Assembly: GCA_004562765.1 (NCBI GenBank)
Contig: SFRL01000041.1
Span: 1-27,695, forward strand
Direction: 5' to 3'
Source of the DNA: a bacterium
Lineage (GTDB): Bacteria > Bacillota > Clostridia > Lachnospirales > Lachnospiraceae
Length of the DNA: 27,695 nucleotides
This document shows, piece by piece, positions 8,582-15,341 of the stretch (its first letter is position 1; each line of letters begins with the position of its first letter). The notes under the pieces are model-generated. The model ran no database searches. It worked only from the letters and a program-made list of their open reading frames with translations, and was not told the origin of the DNA. The position numbers and the translations under genes were made by a program.

Positions 8582-8608
8582 TTATCGGCTTTTTTTTCAA
8601 AAAAGTAA
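8582..8608 (-). promoter_or_regulatory. Candidate sigma-28 (SigD/FliA) promoter of the FliD-like gene
   Basis: The minus strand carries GCCGATAA (8582-8589), an exact match to the flagellar sigma-28 -10 element. Fifteen bases upstream is TTAC (8605-8608), only 2/4 to the TAAA -35. The predicted start near 8575 lies about 50 bases before the FliD-like gene. The perfect eight-base -10 is strong evidence; the poor -35 lowers confidence. Confidence 0.6.
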
Positions 8609-8712
8609 CTGCCCGCAAGAATTGATAAACCGGTTCAAGTTTGATTTTTTAGGATATATTTTTCTTTTCTTCTCATATATTTATTAAAGATGAACGAATA
8701 TCAGGAGTTGCC

Positions 8713-9516
8713 ATGAAAGAATCTCTGCATTTACCGGAACACCCTCCTTATGTACATACCGTAAAACTCAAGCTGGCAGCATTGGTGCTGTGCGTCTGCG
8801 TTCTGCTTGCCGGAGCATTTTTCTACCTGCCCGGTGTCGTCAGTGTCTCCTCCTCCGTAAACGGAAGAGATCTTCCGATCTACTGCGTGCAGACCGACAA
8901 GCCCCAGATCGCTCTGACTTTTGACGCTGCGTGGGGTAACGAGGACACCGAACAGATCCTGTCCATTTTGGAAAAGCATAATGTCAAAGTCACCTTTTTT
9001 GCCACGGGCGGATGGGTGGAATCCTATCCGGACGATGTAAAAATGATCCTCGCTGCCGGACACGATATCGGCAATCACAGCGAAAACCACAAAAATATGA
9101 GCCAGCTCAGCACGGAAGAGATGAAGTCGGAGCTGATGGAAGTCCATGACAAGGTCAAAAATCTGACCGGTTATGAGATGACACTGTTCCGGCCGCCCTA
9201 CGGCGATTACTCCAACGAGGTCATCCAAACCGCTACCTCGCTGGGTTATTACAGTATTCAGTGGGATGTGGATTCCCTCGACTGGAAAGATTACGGCGTG
9301 GACTCTATTGTCGACACCGTATGCAACCACAAGCACCTCGGCAACGGCTCCATCATCCTGTGCCACAACGGGGCGAAGTACACCGCCCAGGCACTGGATA
9401 CGCTCATCACTACGCTAAAGGGAAAAGGCTATGAATTTGTGAAGGTGTCTGATCTCATTTATAAGGAGAATTACACGATGGATGTCGAGGGGCGGCAGAT
9501 ACCGAATGCCGGCTGA
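8713..9516 (+). CDS. pdaB: PdaB-type polysaccharide deacetylase (NodB homology domain)
   Basis: A membrane-anchored carbohydrate esterase family 4 enzyme of 267 residues, expected to remove acetyl groups from peptidoglycan or a related glycan outside the cell. One membrane helix (about 18-41) is followed by the NodB domain from about 62. All NodB motifs are present: TFDAAWG (D71; the second Asp of the usual TFDD is Ala, as is common in the PdaB branch), GNHSENH with metal ligands H122 and H126, RPPYGD (160-165), DSLDW (187-191) and LCHN (216-219). AGGAG lies five bases before the ATG. In Bacillus PdaB acts in sporulation, so a cortex or spore role is possible but not shown here. Its last 67 codons before the tail are repeated at 10929-11141. 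Confidence 0.9.
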   Translation: MKESLHLPEHPPYVHTVKLKLAALVLCVCVLLAGAFFYLPGVVSVSSSVNGRDLPIYCVQTDKPQIALTFDAAWGNEDTEQILSILEKHNVKVTFFATGGWVESYPDDVKMILAAGHDIGNHSENHKNMSQLSTEEMKSELMEVHDKVKNLTGYEMTLFRPPYGDYSNEVIQTATSLGYYSIQWDVDSLDWKDYGVDSIVDTVCNHKHLGNGSIILCHNGAKYTAQALDTLITTLKGKGYEFVKVSDLIYKENYTMDVEGRQIPNAG

Positions 9517-9529
9517 AAATATCAAAAGC

Positions 9530-9565
9530 CGCAATTATGGGTAAATCATTTTACTCATAATTGCG
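9530..9565 (+). terminator. Terminator after pdaB, probably bidirectional
   Basis: CGCAATTATG pairs perfectly with CATAATTGCG, and GTAAA with TTTAC inside it, giving a stem of about 16 pairs with one G-T pair and a four-base loop. T-rich sequence follows on both strands, so it can end both the deacetylase transcript and the leftward HEPN-MNT transcript. Confidence 0.85.
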
Positions 9566-9667
9566 ACTTTTCTTTCTCCATACAATCTGGAGTAATCACA
9601 TTCCAAATGTTACTTTTCCCTCGCGGAAATCTCCATCTCTGCAAATTACTTCCGTCTCGGAAACACC

Positions 9668-9958
9668 TCATATTTTTGCCAGTTCTTCCTCGGCTTCTTC
9701 CTCAGAATAATCTCCATGTTCCCGTATGGATTTCTCGGCCATATTCATTTTGTCCCCGAAGATTCTATATGCATTATCCTTTGCGGTATGAATCCGATGT
9801 AAAGCAAGGTCTTTAATTCCCAACTCGTTACGCATTTCCTCCGCCGAAACTGTTCCTTCTTCTCTGATTGATTTTTCTGCTGCAATCAGATCATTTTTTA
9901 TCTTCTCCCATGCAACCTGTTTTGAAGTTCTTTCCTCAATATCCGAACTATGTTTCAT
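9668..9958 (-). CDS. Small charged protein downstream of HEPN-MNT, antitoxin-like motifs
   Basis: A 96-residue soluble, charged, helical protein with an internal repeat: AEKSIREEGTVSAEEMRNELG (about 27-47) and AEKSIREHGDYSEEEAEEELA (about 74-94). The pattern of a short helix, Gly-x-(V/Y)-S, then E-E-x-x-x-E-L resembles the C-terminal motif of small Phd/RelB-type antitoxins, but no full family match is claimed. No DNA-binding domain is evident. It lies 90 bases after the HEPN gene on the same strand and in the same reading frame, with no promoter seen between, so it may be the third gene of that operon. Its ribosome binding site is weak (GGGATG). The AT-rich base use matches the HEPN and MNT genes and not the deacetylase. 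Alternatives are a stand-alone small protein or the remnant of a larger one. Confidence 0.6.
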   Translation of the reverse strand: MKHSSDIEERTSKQVAWEKIKNDLIAAEKSIREEGTVSAEEMRNELGIKDLALHRIHTAKDNAYRIFGDKMNMAEKSIREHGDYSEEEAEEELAKI

Positions 9959-10048
9959 ATTTCATCCCATCACTCTTTTCACTGAGTATGCATGTCTTTT
10001 ACGTTTTACTTTGCCATCCATAAAATTATTAATGATTTTATATTCTTC

Positions 10049-10450
10049 CTACAGCACTTGCTTCCGTTCCAAATACCCTTTCACGCACTCCAAGAATTCT
10101 TCTGCTCTACAAATCTGCTCTTCCGCATCTTTTTTAGATGCCACGAAAAAATCTTCATAGTCTGCATGCTCTCTCATTTCCATTGCATTCTGAATAATCT
10201 TGGATGCTCTTTTATCAAAATCACCAGTCTTGACATGATGTTGATTAAAATGCGCAATCACACCACTATGCTTACTGCTATCAAATTCATCCAAAACATT
10301 TACCGCCCTCATTGCATGAAATATGGCATAGTAGGACCGATTCAATGCAAGTTTGTAACTGCCCGAACTCATAACTTCCTTTGCATTATGCAATTCTTCC
10401 ATGCCGCGTTCGTACCGATATTTTGCTAATTCCTCTATACTGCCTGCCAC
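10049..10450 (-). CDS. HEPN-domain protein (putative RNase toxin of a HEPN-MNT pair)
   Basis: A 133-residue, largely helical protein. The HEPN catalytic motif R-x4-6-H appears as RSYYAIFH (R38 to H45), in the context ALNRSYYAIFHAMRAV that is typical of bacterial HEPN proteins. The following SKHSGVIAHFNQHHVKTGDF block is also standard for the family. HEPN proteins of this kind are often metal-independent RNases that act as toxins. Its start overlaps the end of the MNT gene by 16 bases, the classical arrangement of HEPN-MNT toxin-antitoxin pairs. In the best-studied pairs MNT adenylylates a Tyr two residues after the HEPN His (RX4HXY); here the residues after H45 are AMRA, so that Tyr is absent, although Y40 and Y41 lie inside the motif. 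RNase activity is inferred. Confidence 0.88.
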   Translation of the reverse strand: MAGSIEELAKYRYERGMEELHNAKEVMSSGSYKLALNRSYYAIFHAMRAVNVLDEFDSSKHSGVIAHFNQHHVKTGDFDKRASKIIQNAMEMREHADYEDFFVASKKDAEEQICRAEEFLECVKGYLERKQVL

Positions 10451-10764
10451 AATATCACACCATCCTTTTTCATGTTTTTATAAAAAGGCATCGTATTCTC
10501 CCATAGCTGAAACTGCTTATAATCAATGCGCAAGACCGACAACACCTTATTGTACTCTAATTCCAAATCTACAACGGCATCTGTCATGCGTTCACGCATT
10601 TCTTCTGTCTCTTCGCTTTTCAGCATCAGGGCTATATCTATATCCGATTCTTCTGTTTGTGTTCCTCTGGCGACAGAACCATACAAAATAACACTCACAA
10701 GTAAATCCCCATAAATACTCACCACTTCCGGAATTAACTGCTGTAACAGCTCTTTATATTCCAT
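10435..10764 (-). CDS. MNT-type minimal nucleotidyltransferase (putative antitoxin)
   Basis: A 109-residue protein of the DNA polymerase beta-like nucleotidyltransferase fold. The active-site signature is GSVARGTQTEESDIDIAL (residues 29-46), with G29-S30 for phosphate contact and D41 and D43 as metal ligands. The third acidic residue is probably in VLRIDYKQF. MNT antitoxins neutralise their HEPN partner by transferring AMP to it. The gene is first in the operon, with GAGAGG about eight bases before the ATG, and overlaps the HEPN gene by 16 bases. A strong promoter lies upstream at 10835-10863. Family membership is clear; the antitoxin role is inferred from pairing. Confidence 0.9.
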   Translation of the reverse strand: MEYKELLQQLIPEVVSIYGDLLVSVILYGSVARGTQTEESDIDIALMLKSEETEEMRERMTDAVVDLELEYNKVLSVLRIDYKQFQLWENTMPFYKNMKKDGVILWQAV

Positions 10765-10834
10765 TAGGCGGACCTCTCTTTCTTTTCACTCTGCAATCAT
10801 GCGCATCATAAACATTTCCTGTTGAATCAATTAT

Positions 10835-10863
10835 ATTATATCCTCTGACTGTAATATTCACAA
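10835..10863 (-). promoter_or_regulatory. Sigma-A promoter of the MNT-HEPN operon
   Basis: Minus-strand TTGTGA (10858-10863), a spacer of 17, then a perfect TATAAT (10835-10840). Transcription would start near 10828 and give a leader of about 65 bases. The adjacent AT-rich repeat of TATAAT could offer a second start. Confidence 0.7.
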
Positions 10864-10928
10864 CAAATTATTTTCTGACAAGTGCGTAAAGCCCCTAAAA
10901 TCCATCGATTCCATGTGTATCTAACGAG

Positions 10929-11141
10929 GATAGCCTGGACTGGAAAGATTACGGCGTGGACTCCATCGTGGATACCGTGTGCAATCACAAGCACCTCGGC
11001 AACGGTTCGATCATCCTGTGCCATAACGGGGCCAAGTATACCGCCCAGGCGCTGGATACGCTCATCACCACGCTCCAGGATAAGGGCTATGAGATTGTGA
11101 AGGTGTCTGATCTGATCTATAAGGAAAATTATTCTGAATAA
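10929..11141 (+). pseudogene. 3'-end fragment of a second pdaB-like deacetylase gene
   Basis: From GAT at 10929 the plus strand reads DSLDWKDYGVDSIVDTVCNH... through LCHN to KENYSE and a TAA stop. It matches residues 187-253 of the deacetylase at 8713-9516. Over 201 bases I count 26 differences (87% identity). Only three of the 67 residues change, so most differences are silent. The match starts abruptly; there is no ribosome binding site, and an in-frame stop lies upstream at 10896. The catalytic N-terminal half is absent, so it cannot be a working enzyme. It is best read as the surviving tail of a diverged tandem paralogue or allele, cut off by whatever brought in the HEPN-MNT segment. Confidence 0.9.
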
Positions 11142-12058
11142 TTCAATGATAAATTTTCTTTTATTCGAGTAAGAATAAGATCAATTCCTTTTATACTTGT
11201 TACCATATATTTTTTATCAAGCAAATCATTTAGTTCTTTTTTCTGTTCATTCGTTAATTTTAATGTCTGGACAAATGTAACAAGTGCACTATCTGCCACA
11301 CTTTTACTTATATAATCATGTTGTACACACAAACTATCTATAAGCAAGGAGATGCTTGAAAATGTATCTTTGCCATATGACGTAAATGAAATCTGCTGAA
11401 GCATCGAAAAAACTTCTATTTTGTCAAAATCCAACTGTAAATCTGATGTATACAGATCTCTGATATAATCGTTACAATATCCAATTAGTCTTTGCTCAAT
11501 ACCAGCTTTCGGCACCACAAATATTTCTTTACACTTTTTTGCCGGCATATCCAACGGAAATAACTGTAAGCCTCTTTGTATCAGCACTTTTACGACATAA
11601 TCTTCATGATCTCTGCTTAATATACAATCAGCAAATACCGGTACAAACTTTTGATCATTTATTTTAATTATATCGTTTGTTTTTGCAATTCCACGTTTAT
11701 TGTCTTCATGAAAAGAAACGATCAGTTCCTCAAATTGTGTTTTATCAACCTTAATATATACTGAAATTCTGTATAATTTATCCACTACGCAAATAAACGA
11801 ATTTTGAGTTTCCTGATCTTTTCTTCTCTCGATCATATATGGCTGCAGATTGCTTAAATACTGCTTAATAAAATCCAACACATCCAATCCACAGTATTCA
11901 ATATAATCAAATAAATGCTTATTCAGTCCGCTTCGATGTTCCGTCTCATCCAATTTCACTCTTTCCAGTTTTGCAATATTTCGTATTCTCTTACACACTG
12001 CTATCTGAGAAGTATCTATACCATTTTTCTGAAGATCCTCATATGTCAATTCAGCCAC
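11129..12058 (-). CDS. Protein of unknown family, 309 residues, GTG start
   Basis: I do not recognise this protein. It is soluble with no signal peptide or membrane helix. The N-terminal part (about 1-90) is charged and helical, ELTYEDLQKNGIDTSQIAVCKRIRNIAKLERVKLDE..., with a CGLDVLDFIKQYL segment. The middle (about 90-170) is beta-rich, ICVVDKLYRISVYIKVDKTQFEELIVSFHE. The rest is mixed and ends in a helical region with a C-terminal LTNEQKKELNDLLDKKY helix. The preferred start is GTG at 12058, with AAGGAG eight bases before; an in-frame ATG at 12094 lacks a ribosome binding site. It has its own strong promoter at 12118-12146. The sequence is AT-rich like the HEPN-MNT segment, suggesting shared foreign origin. 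Its stop overlaps that of the deacetylase fragment on the other strand, and both read ...NYSE-stop. Confidence 0.85.
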   Translation of the reverse strand: MAELTYEDLQKNGIDTSQIAVCKRIRNIAKLERVKLDETEHRSGLNKHLFDYIEYCGLDVLDFIKQYLSNLQPYMIERRKDQETQNSFICVVDKLYRISVYIKVDKTQFEELIVSFHEDNKRGIAKTNDIIKINDQKFVPVFADCILSRDHEDYVVKVLIQRGLQLFPLDMPAKKCKEIFVVPKAGIEQRLIGYCNDYIRDLYTSDLQLDFDKIEVFSMLQQISFTSYGKDTFSSISLLIDSLCVQHDYISKSVADSALVTFVQTLKLTNEQKKELNDLLDKKYMVTSIKGIDLILTRIKENLSLNYSE

Positions 12059-12117
12059 GGTTCTTACTCCTTTCCTGCAAAATACATGTTTCACATCTTT
12101 TCTGTCTCGATGCTAAC

Positions 12118-12146
12118 ATTATACCCACTGCATTCTTTTCCGTCAA
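12118..12146 (-). promoter_or_regulatory. Strong sigma-A promoter of the 309-residue gene
   Basis: Minus-strand TTGACG (12141-12146, 5/6), a 17-base spacer and a perfect TATAAT (12118-12123). The start would fall near 12111, about 53 bases before the GTG start at 12058 and too close to the alternative ATG at 12094 to favour it. Confidence 0.8.
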
Positions 12147-12242
12147 TTGTCTGTGAATTTTCTATCTATCCATACACGCTGAAATGTGTTACTATGTTTT
12201 CCAAAGTAATACATCTCACATGCTTGAAGGAGGAAATGGTAT

Positions 12243-12953
12243 ATGAAGTTGTGGAAAAAAATATCAGTTGCTGTTTTGGCTAGCGTGTTGGCAGTTGGCC
12301 CGATGGCTGCTGTCGCTCCCAAGGATCAGATCGTGGCGCATGCCGCCGAGGCATACACCTACAAGACCGCAAAGAACAATCAGACATTTAAAGGCGAAGG
12401 CTGTACGATCACCGTAAAACACTATTATAAGCGCGTTGTTTTATCCGGGTCATCCAATGCGATAAAGTCCATCAACAAACAGCTCAAGAAATACAGTGAT
12501 GAGTTCATAGCGGAACCGTCCGGTGCAGTTGAATATGCCGAAGAGGATTGCAAGTATCGCACCTATGATGAAACATATAATGATTATGTGACGCAGAAGG
12601 TTTCGTATCTGTCGAACGATATCATCAGTATTGTGACAACTTATAACTGGTATGCAGGTGGTGTCAGCAATGTCAACACATACGGTTATACCTTCGATCT
12701 GAAAACCGGAAAAGAGATCACCAAACTCACTTCCGTCACAAAGACTGCGTCTCTCTCCAAGATCAAGAGCACGCTCACAAAAAGGATCGAGGCACAGCAG
12801 TATAGCGCCAGTGATCTGAAGGATATGAAGGCAACCGATTTTCACTTTTACATCAATTCCAAGGGCAAGGTCATCGTCTGTTTCGGGCCTTATGAATTAG
12901 GCTATGGCGGATGGACGAAGAAGTACACGCTCGCCGGAAAATATGAATCATAA
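12243..12953 (+). CDS. Secreted DUF4163/DUF3298 (RsiV-like) protein
   Basis: A 236-residue exported protein. The signal peptide is MKLWKKISVAVLASVLAVGPMAAV..., cleaved near HAAEA (residue 36). The body fits the two-part fold seen in RsiV-type extracellular domains. A DUF4163-like N-terminal half is followed by VTTYNWYAGGVSNVNTYGYTFDLKTGKEITKLTSV, then the DUF3298 signature FYINSKGKVIVCFGPYELGYGGWTKKYTL. RsiV senses lysozyme, but here there is a cleavable signal peptide and no sigma-factor-binding N-terminus or neighbouring sigma factor, so a free secreted protein is more likely. AAGGAGG lies nine bases before the ATG. It stands alone, ending in a strong terminator; no convincing promoter was identified in the 184 bases shared with the divergent gene. 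Confidence 0.85.
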   Translation: MKLWKKISVAVLASVLAVGPMAAVAPKDQIVAHAAEAYTYKTAKNNQTFKGEGCTITVKHYYKRVVLSGSSNAIKSINKQLKKYSDEFIAEPSGAVEYAEEDCKYRTYDETYNDYVTQKVSYLSNDIISIVTTYNWYAGGVSNVNTYGYTFDLKTGKEITKLTSVTKTASLSKIKSTLTKRIEAQQYSASDLKDMKATDFHFYINSKGKVIVCFGPYELGYGGWTKKYTLAGKYES

Positions 12954-12959
12954 CAGCAC

Positions 12960-12993
12960 AAAGAAGCCGATGCATCACGCATCGGCTTCTTTT
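12960..12993 (+). terminator. Terminator between the DUF3298 gene and the araR-like gene
   Basis: AAAGAAGCCGATGC (12960-12973) pairs perfectly with GCATCGGCTTCTTT (12979-12992) around ATCAC. The T-rich arm is on the plus strand, but the hairpin also sits just after the convergent regulator gene and may serve both. Confidence 0.92.
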
Positions 12994-13021
12994 AAAATGT
13001 CTATTCTTTTGTTTCTCCGCG

Positions 13022-14107
13022 CTATAGCCGCCTCACTGAATCTCTCTCCAGGATATCCGCATCAAACTCGTAGTTTGCATCAAAAAACGGATCGCGGATC
13101 ATGCGAAGCAGGTTCTCGGACGCTTTTTTCCCCAGCAATTCCATCGGGTGTGTAACAGTCGTAAGACCGATTTCCCCCATCGTTGCAAGATTTGCATTAT
13201 CCACACTGGCAACCGAGATGTCCTGCGGCACGCATATGCCCGCCTTTTTAAAAATATCCAGCACACCATGTGCCACCTCATCATTATAACAAAACAGTGC
13301 CGTACAGCTTGCGGATCGCTCGATCACACGCGCCGCCTGTTTTTCCATGTGCCGGACATCCTGCGTATCCAGCCAGAGGACATTACGGTCATCGATTTCC
13401 AGTCCAGCCTCATACATTGCATCCACAAAACCGGAGCAGCGGATCCTTCCCTGCAGATCGTCCAGTTTAAAAATACCTGCGATCTTTGTATGCCCCATTC
13501 CGATCAGGTACTTCGTCATTCTGTATCCCACCATATGATCATTGAGCGATACATGCGGAATGTCCAATTCCGGGTAGAAACTGTTGAGGAACAAAACAGG
13601 GATCTGCCGTTTCAGGATCTCGTGATAAAGTTTCAGATTCGGATTCGGGATCGCGCTCTTTGTCGTTTCCATAACGATTCCGGACACCTCGTCTCTGCTC
13701 AGGATGTCCTTCAGGATTGTCCGCTCCCGTCCGTGCTGATTATTTGTAAATGCGATCTGCACGGAATACCCGTTCTCCAACAGCACATTTTCAATTCCCT
13801 GTATCATACGCGGAAAAATATAACCGTCCACATAAGTCGTGACAACCGACACGCGCATTCTTTTTGCAAGATTTGCCTGTCGGTTGTCATTGATATAGGT
13901 GCCGCTTCCGCGCACACTGCGCAGGATTCCCTCCTGTTCGAGCAGCCCGAGCGCACGGCGCACGGTCTGGCGGCTCACGCCGAACATCTCCTGCAGCTGC
14001 TTCTCCGAATACAGCTTTTGTCCTGCGTGTAACTGTTTTTCCTGTATCTGGTCATTGATCCATTTTGCCAGCTCCATATACTTTGGAGCTGCTTTTTCTA
14101 ATTTCAT
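13022..14107 (-). CDS. araR: AraR-type transcriptional regulator (GntR winged helix plus LacI-type sugar-binding domain)
   Basis: A 361-residue repressor. Residues about 9-72 are a GntR winged helix-turn-helix: YMELAKWINDQIQEKQLHAGQKLYSEKQLQEMFGVSRQTVRRALGLLEQEGILRSVRGSGTYI. Residues about 85-355 are a periplasmic-binding-protein-like effector domain: VSVVTTYVDGYIFPRMIQGIENVL..., MGHTKIAGI..., ALFCYNDEVAHGVLDIFKKAGICVPQDISVASVDN. This hybrid layout is that of Bacillus AraR, which binds L-arabinose, so arabinose is the first guess for the inducer; another pentose or galactose is possible. The gene lies directly after the chvE-gguA-gguB transporter genes, beyond a terminator hairpin, and probably controls them through the GTAC-centred sites near 18200-18450. 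GGGAG lies before the ATG. Confidence 0.85.
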   Translation of the reverse strand: MKLEKAAPKYMELAKWINDQIQEKQLHAGQKLYSEKQLQEMFGVSRQTVRRALGLLEQEGILRSVRGSGTYINDNRQANLAKRMRVSVVTTYVDGYIFPRMIQGIENVLLENGYSVQIAFTNNQHGRERTILKDILSRDEVSGIVMETTKSAIPNPNLKLYHEILKRQIPVLFLNSFYPELDIPHVSLNDHMVGYRMTKYLIGMGHTKIAGIFKLDDLQGRIRCSGFVDAMYEAGLEIDDRNVLWLDTQDVRHMEKQAARVIERSASCTALFCYNDEVAHGVLDIFKKAGICVPQDISVASVDNANLATMGEIGLTTVTHPMELLGKKASENLLRMIRDPFFDANYEFDADILERDSVRRL

Positions 14108-14120
14108 TTTTTATTCTCCC

Positions 14121-14149
14121 AAAAAAGGCTGCCCGGTCATCAGGCAGCC
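14121..14149 (-). terminator. Terminator between gguB and the araR-like gene
   Basis: On the minus strand GGCTGCC pairs with GGCAGCC across a nine-base loop, followed by six T. Some read-through would supply the regulator gene, whose ribosome binding site begins right after the T run. Confidence 0.85.
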
Positions 14150-14168
14150 CTTGTTGCTTTGATAAAAT

Positions 14169-15341
14169 TTAGCCTTTCTTTCTCTTAGACAGTACATCAA
14201 CTGTAACCGCTCCAAGAAGAACGGCACCTTTTACGATCTTCTGGATATCGGTTGACCATCCATACAATGACATACCGTTATTCAGGATACCCATGATAAA
14301 CGCTCCGACTACTGCACCAAGGATCGTTCCGGCACCACCGGCTACGGCTGCGCCACCGATATAGCAGGATGCGATCGCATCCATCTCGAATCCGTCACCG
14401 GCCTTCGGTGTAGAAGATGCGTTACGTGCTGAGAGGACGATACCTGCTACTGCACTGAGCAGTCCCATGTTGGTATATACCCAGAAGAATACCTTGTTTG
14501 TATCGATACCGGAAAGGTTTGCTGCCTTTCTGTTTCCACCGAGTGCATAGATCTGACGACCTGCAACGGTCTTGCTCGTGATAAATGCATACAACGCAAT
14601 GAGCACAACCATGATCAGTAACACGAAGGGAAGTCCGTTGTAACGAGCCAGCTTGTAGAAGAAGAACCAGATGATCACAAGCATAACGCCCAGCTTTAAT
14701 GCTGTCTGCCACACCGGATTGGTAGCAAAGTTATATTTCTTCTTTGTAGCAATGCTCTTCATCTCAGCGAGGATCAATGCCACGGAAGCGATCACTGCAA
14801 CTACGATACATACGATATCAAGTTTACCGCCGCCCACTTCGATCTGATATGCAGGAAGGAAGCCCGCGCCGATGTAAATATAGTTATCGGGCAACGGTCC
14901 CTTTGTCTGTGCCTGTAATAAGGTATATGTAAGACCACGGCCCATCAACATGGTTGCCAGCGTTACTACGAAAGGCGGAATGCCCAGATAAGCGATAAAG
15001 AATCCGGCAAACATACCGACTGCCAGACCGATCAGCAGAGCCACTGCGATCGCCACCCACATATTTGCCTTGTAATCTACCAAAAGGATACCTGCTGCTG
15101 CACCGGTCAATGCTACGATCGAGCCGACACCCAGATCGACGTTACCGGTCAATACGCAAAGCAACATACCGATTGCCAGAATAACAACGTATCCGTTCTG
15201 CATGATCAGGTTGTTGATATTTGCAGGCGATAAGTTCTTTCCGCCTGTCATGATCGCAAAGATCACATAAATTGCAATCAGCGCAAGAAACATACCATAC
15301 TGTTTCATGTCAAGATTTACTACTTTTTTCTTCTCATTCAT
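14169..15341 (-). CDS. gguB: GguB/MmsB-type sugar ABC transporter permease
   Basis: The membrane subunit of a ChvE-GguA-GguB type monosaccharide ABC importer (branched-chain amino-acid/ribose permease superfamily). The 390-residue product has about ten hydrophobic segments and the family landmarks MLLCVLTGNVDLGVGSIVALTGA, GIPPFVVTLATMLMGRGL and ALGGNRKAANLSGIDTNKV. It also has the cytoplasmic insert KKKYNFATNPVWQTALKLGV found in GguB/XylH proteins but not in RbsC. AAAGGG lies six bases before the ATG at 15341, and the start overlaps the end of gguA by eight bases (ATGAATGA), showing coupled translation. The substrate is inferred from the regulator to be arabinose or several aldoses. Confidence 0.93.
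   Translation of the reverse strand: MNEKKKVVNLDMKQYGMFLALIAIYVIFAIMTGGKNLSPANINNLIMQNGYVVILAIGMLLCVLTGNVDLGVGSIVALTGAAAGILLVDYKANMWVAIAVALLIGLAVGMFAGFFIAYLGIPPFVVTLATMLMGRGLTYTLLQAQTKGPLPDNYIYIGAGFLPAYQIEVGGGKLDIVCIVVAVIASVALILAEMKSIATKKKYNFATNPVWQTALKLGVMLVIIWFFFYKLARYNGLPFVLLIMVVLIALYAFITSKTVAGRQIYALGGNRKAANLSGIDTNKVFFWVYTNMGLLSAVAGIVLSARNASSTPKAGDGFEMDAIASCYIGGAAVAGGAGTILGAVVGAFIMGILNNGMSLYGWSTDIQKIVKGAVLLGAVTVDVLSKRKKG

Noticed and set aside
9668..12058. Prophage, transposon or integrative element
   Set aside because: No integrase, transposase or terminal repeats were seen; the bracketing repeats are gene fragments in direct orientation, so only insertion or recombination can be inferred.
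12059..12094. Upstream ATG for the 309-residue gene
   Set aside because: No ribosome binding site, and only about 17 bases from the predicted transcript start; GTG at 12058 has AAGGAG.
13148..14032. Plus-strand open frame of 294 codons
   Set aside because: Antisense to the araR-like gene, which has clear DNA-binding and sugar-binding domains.
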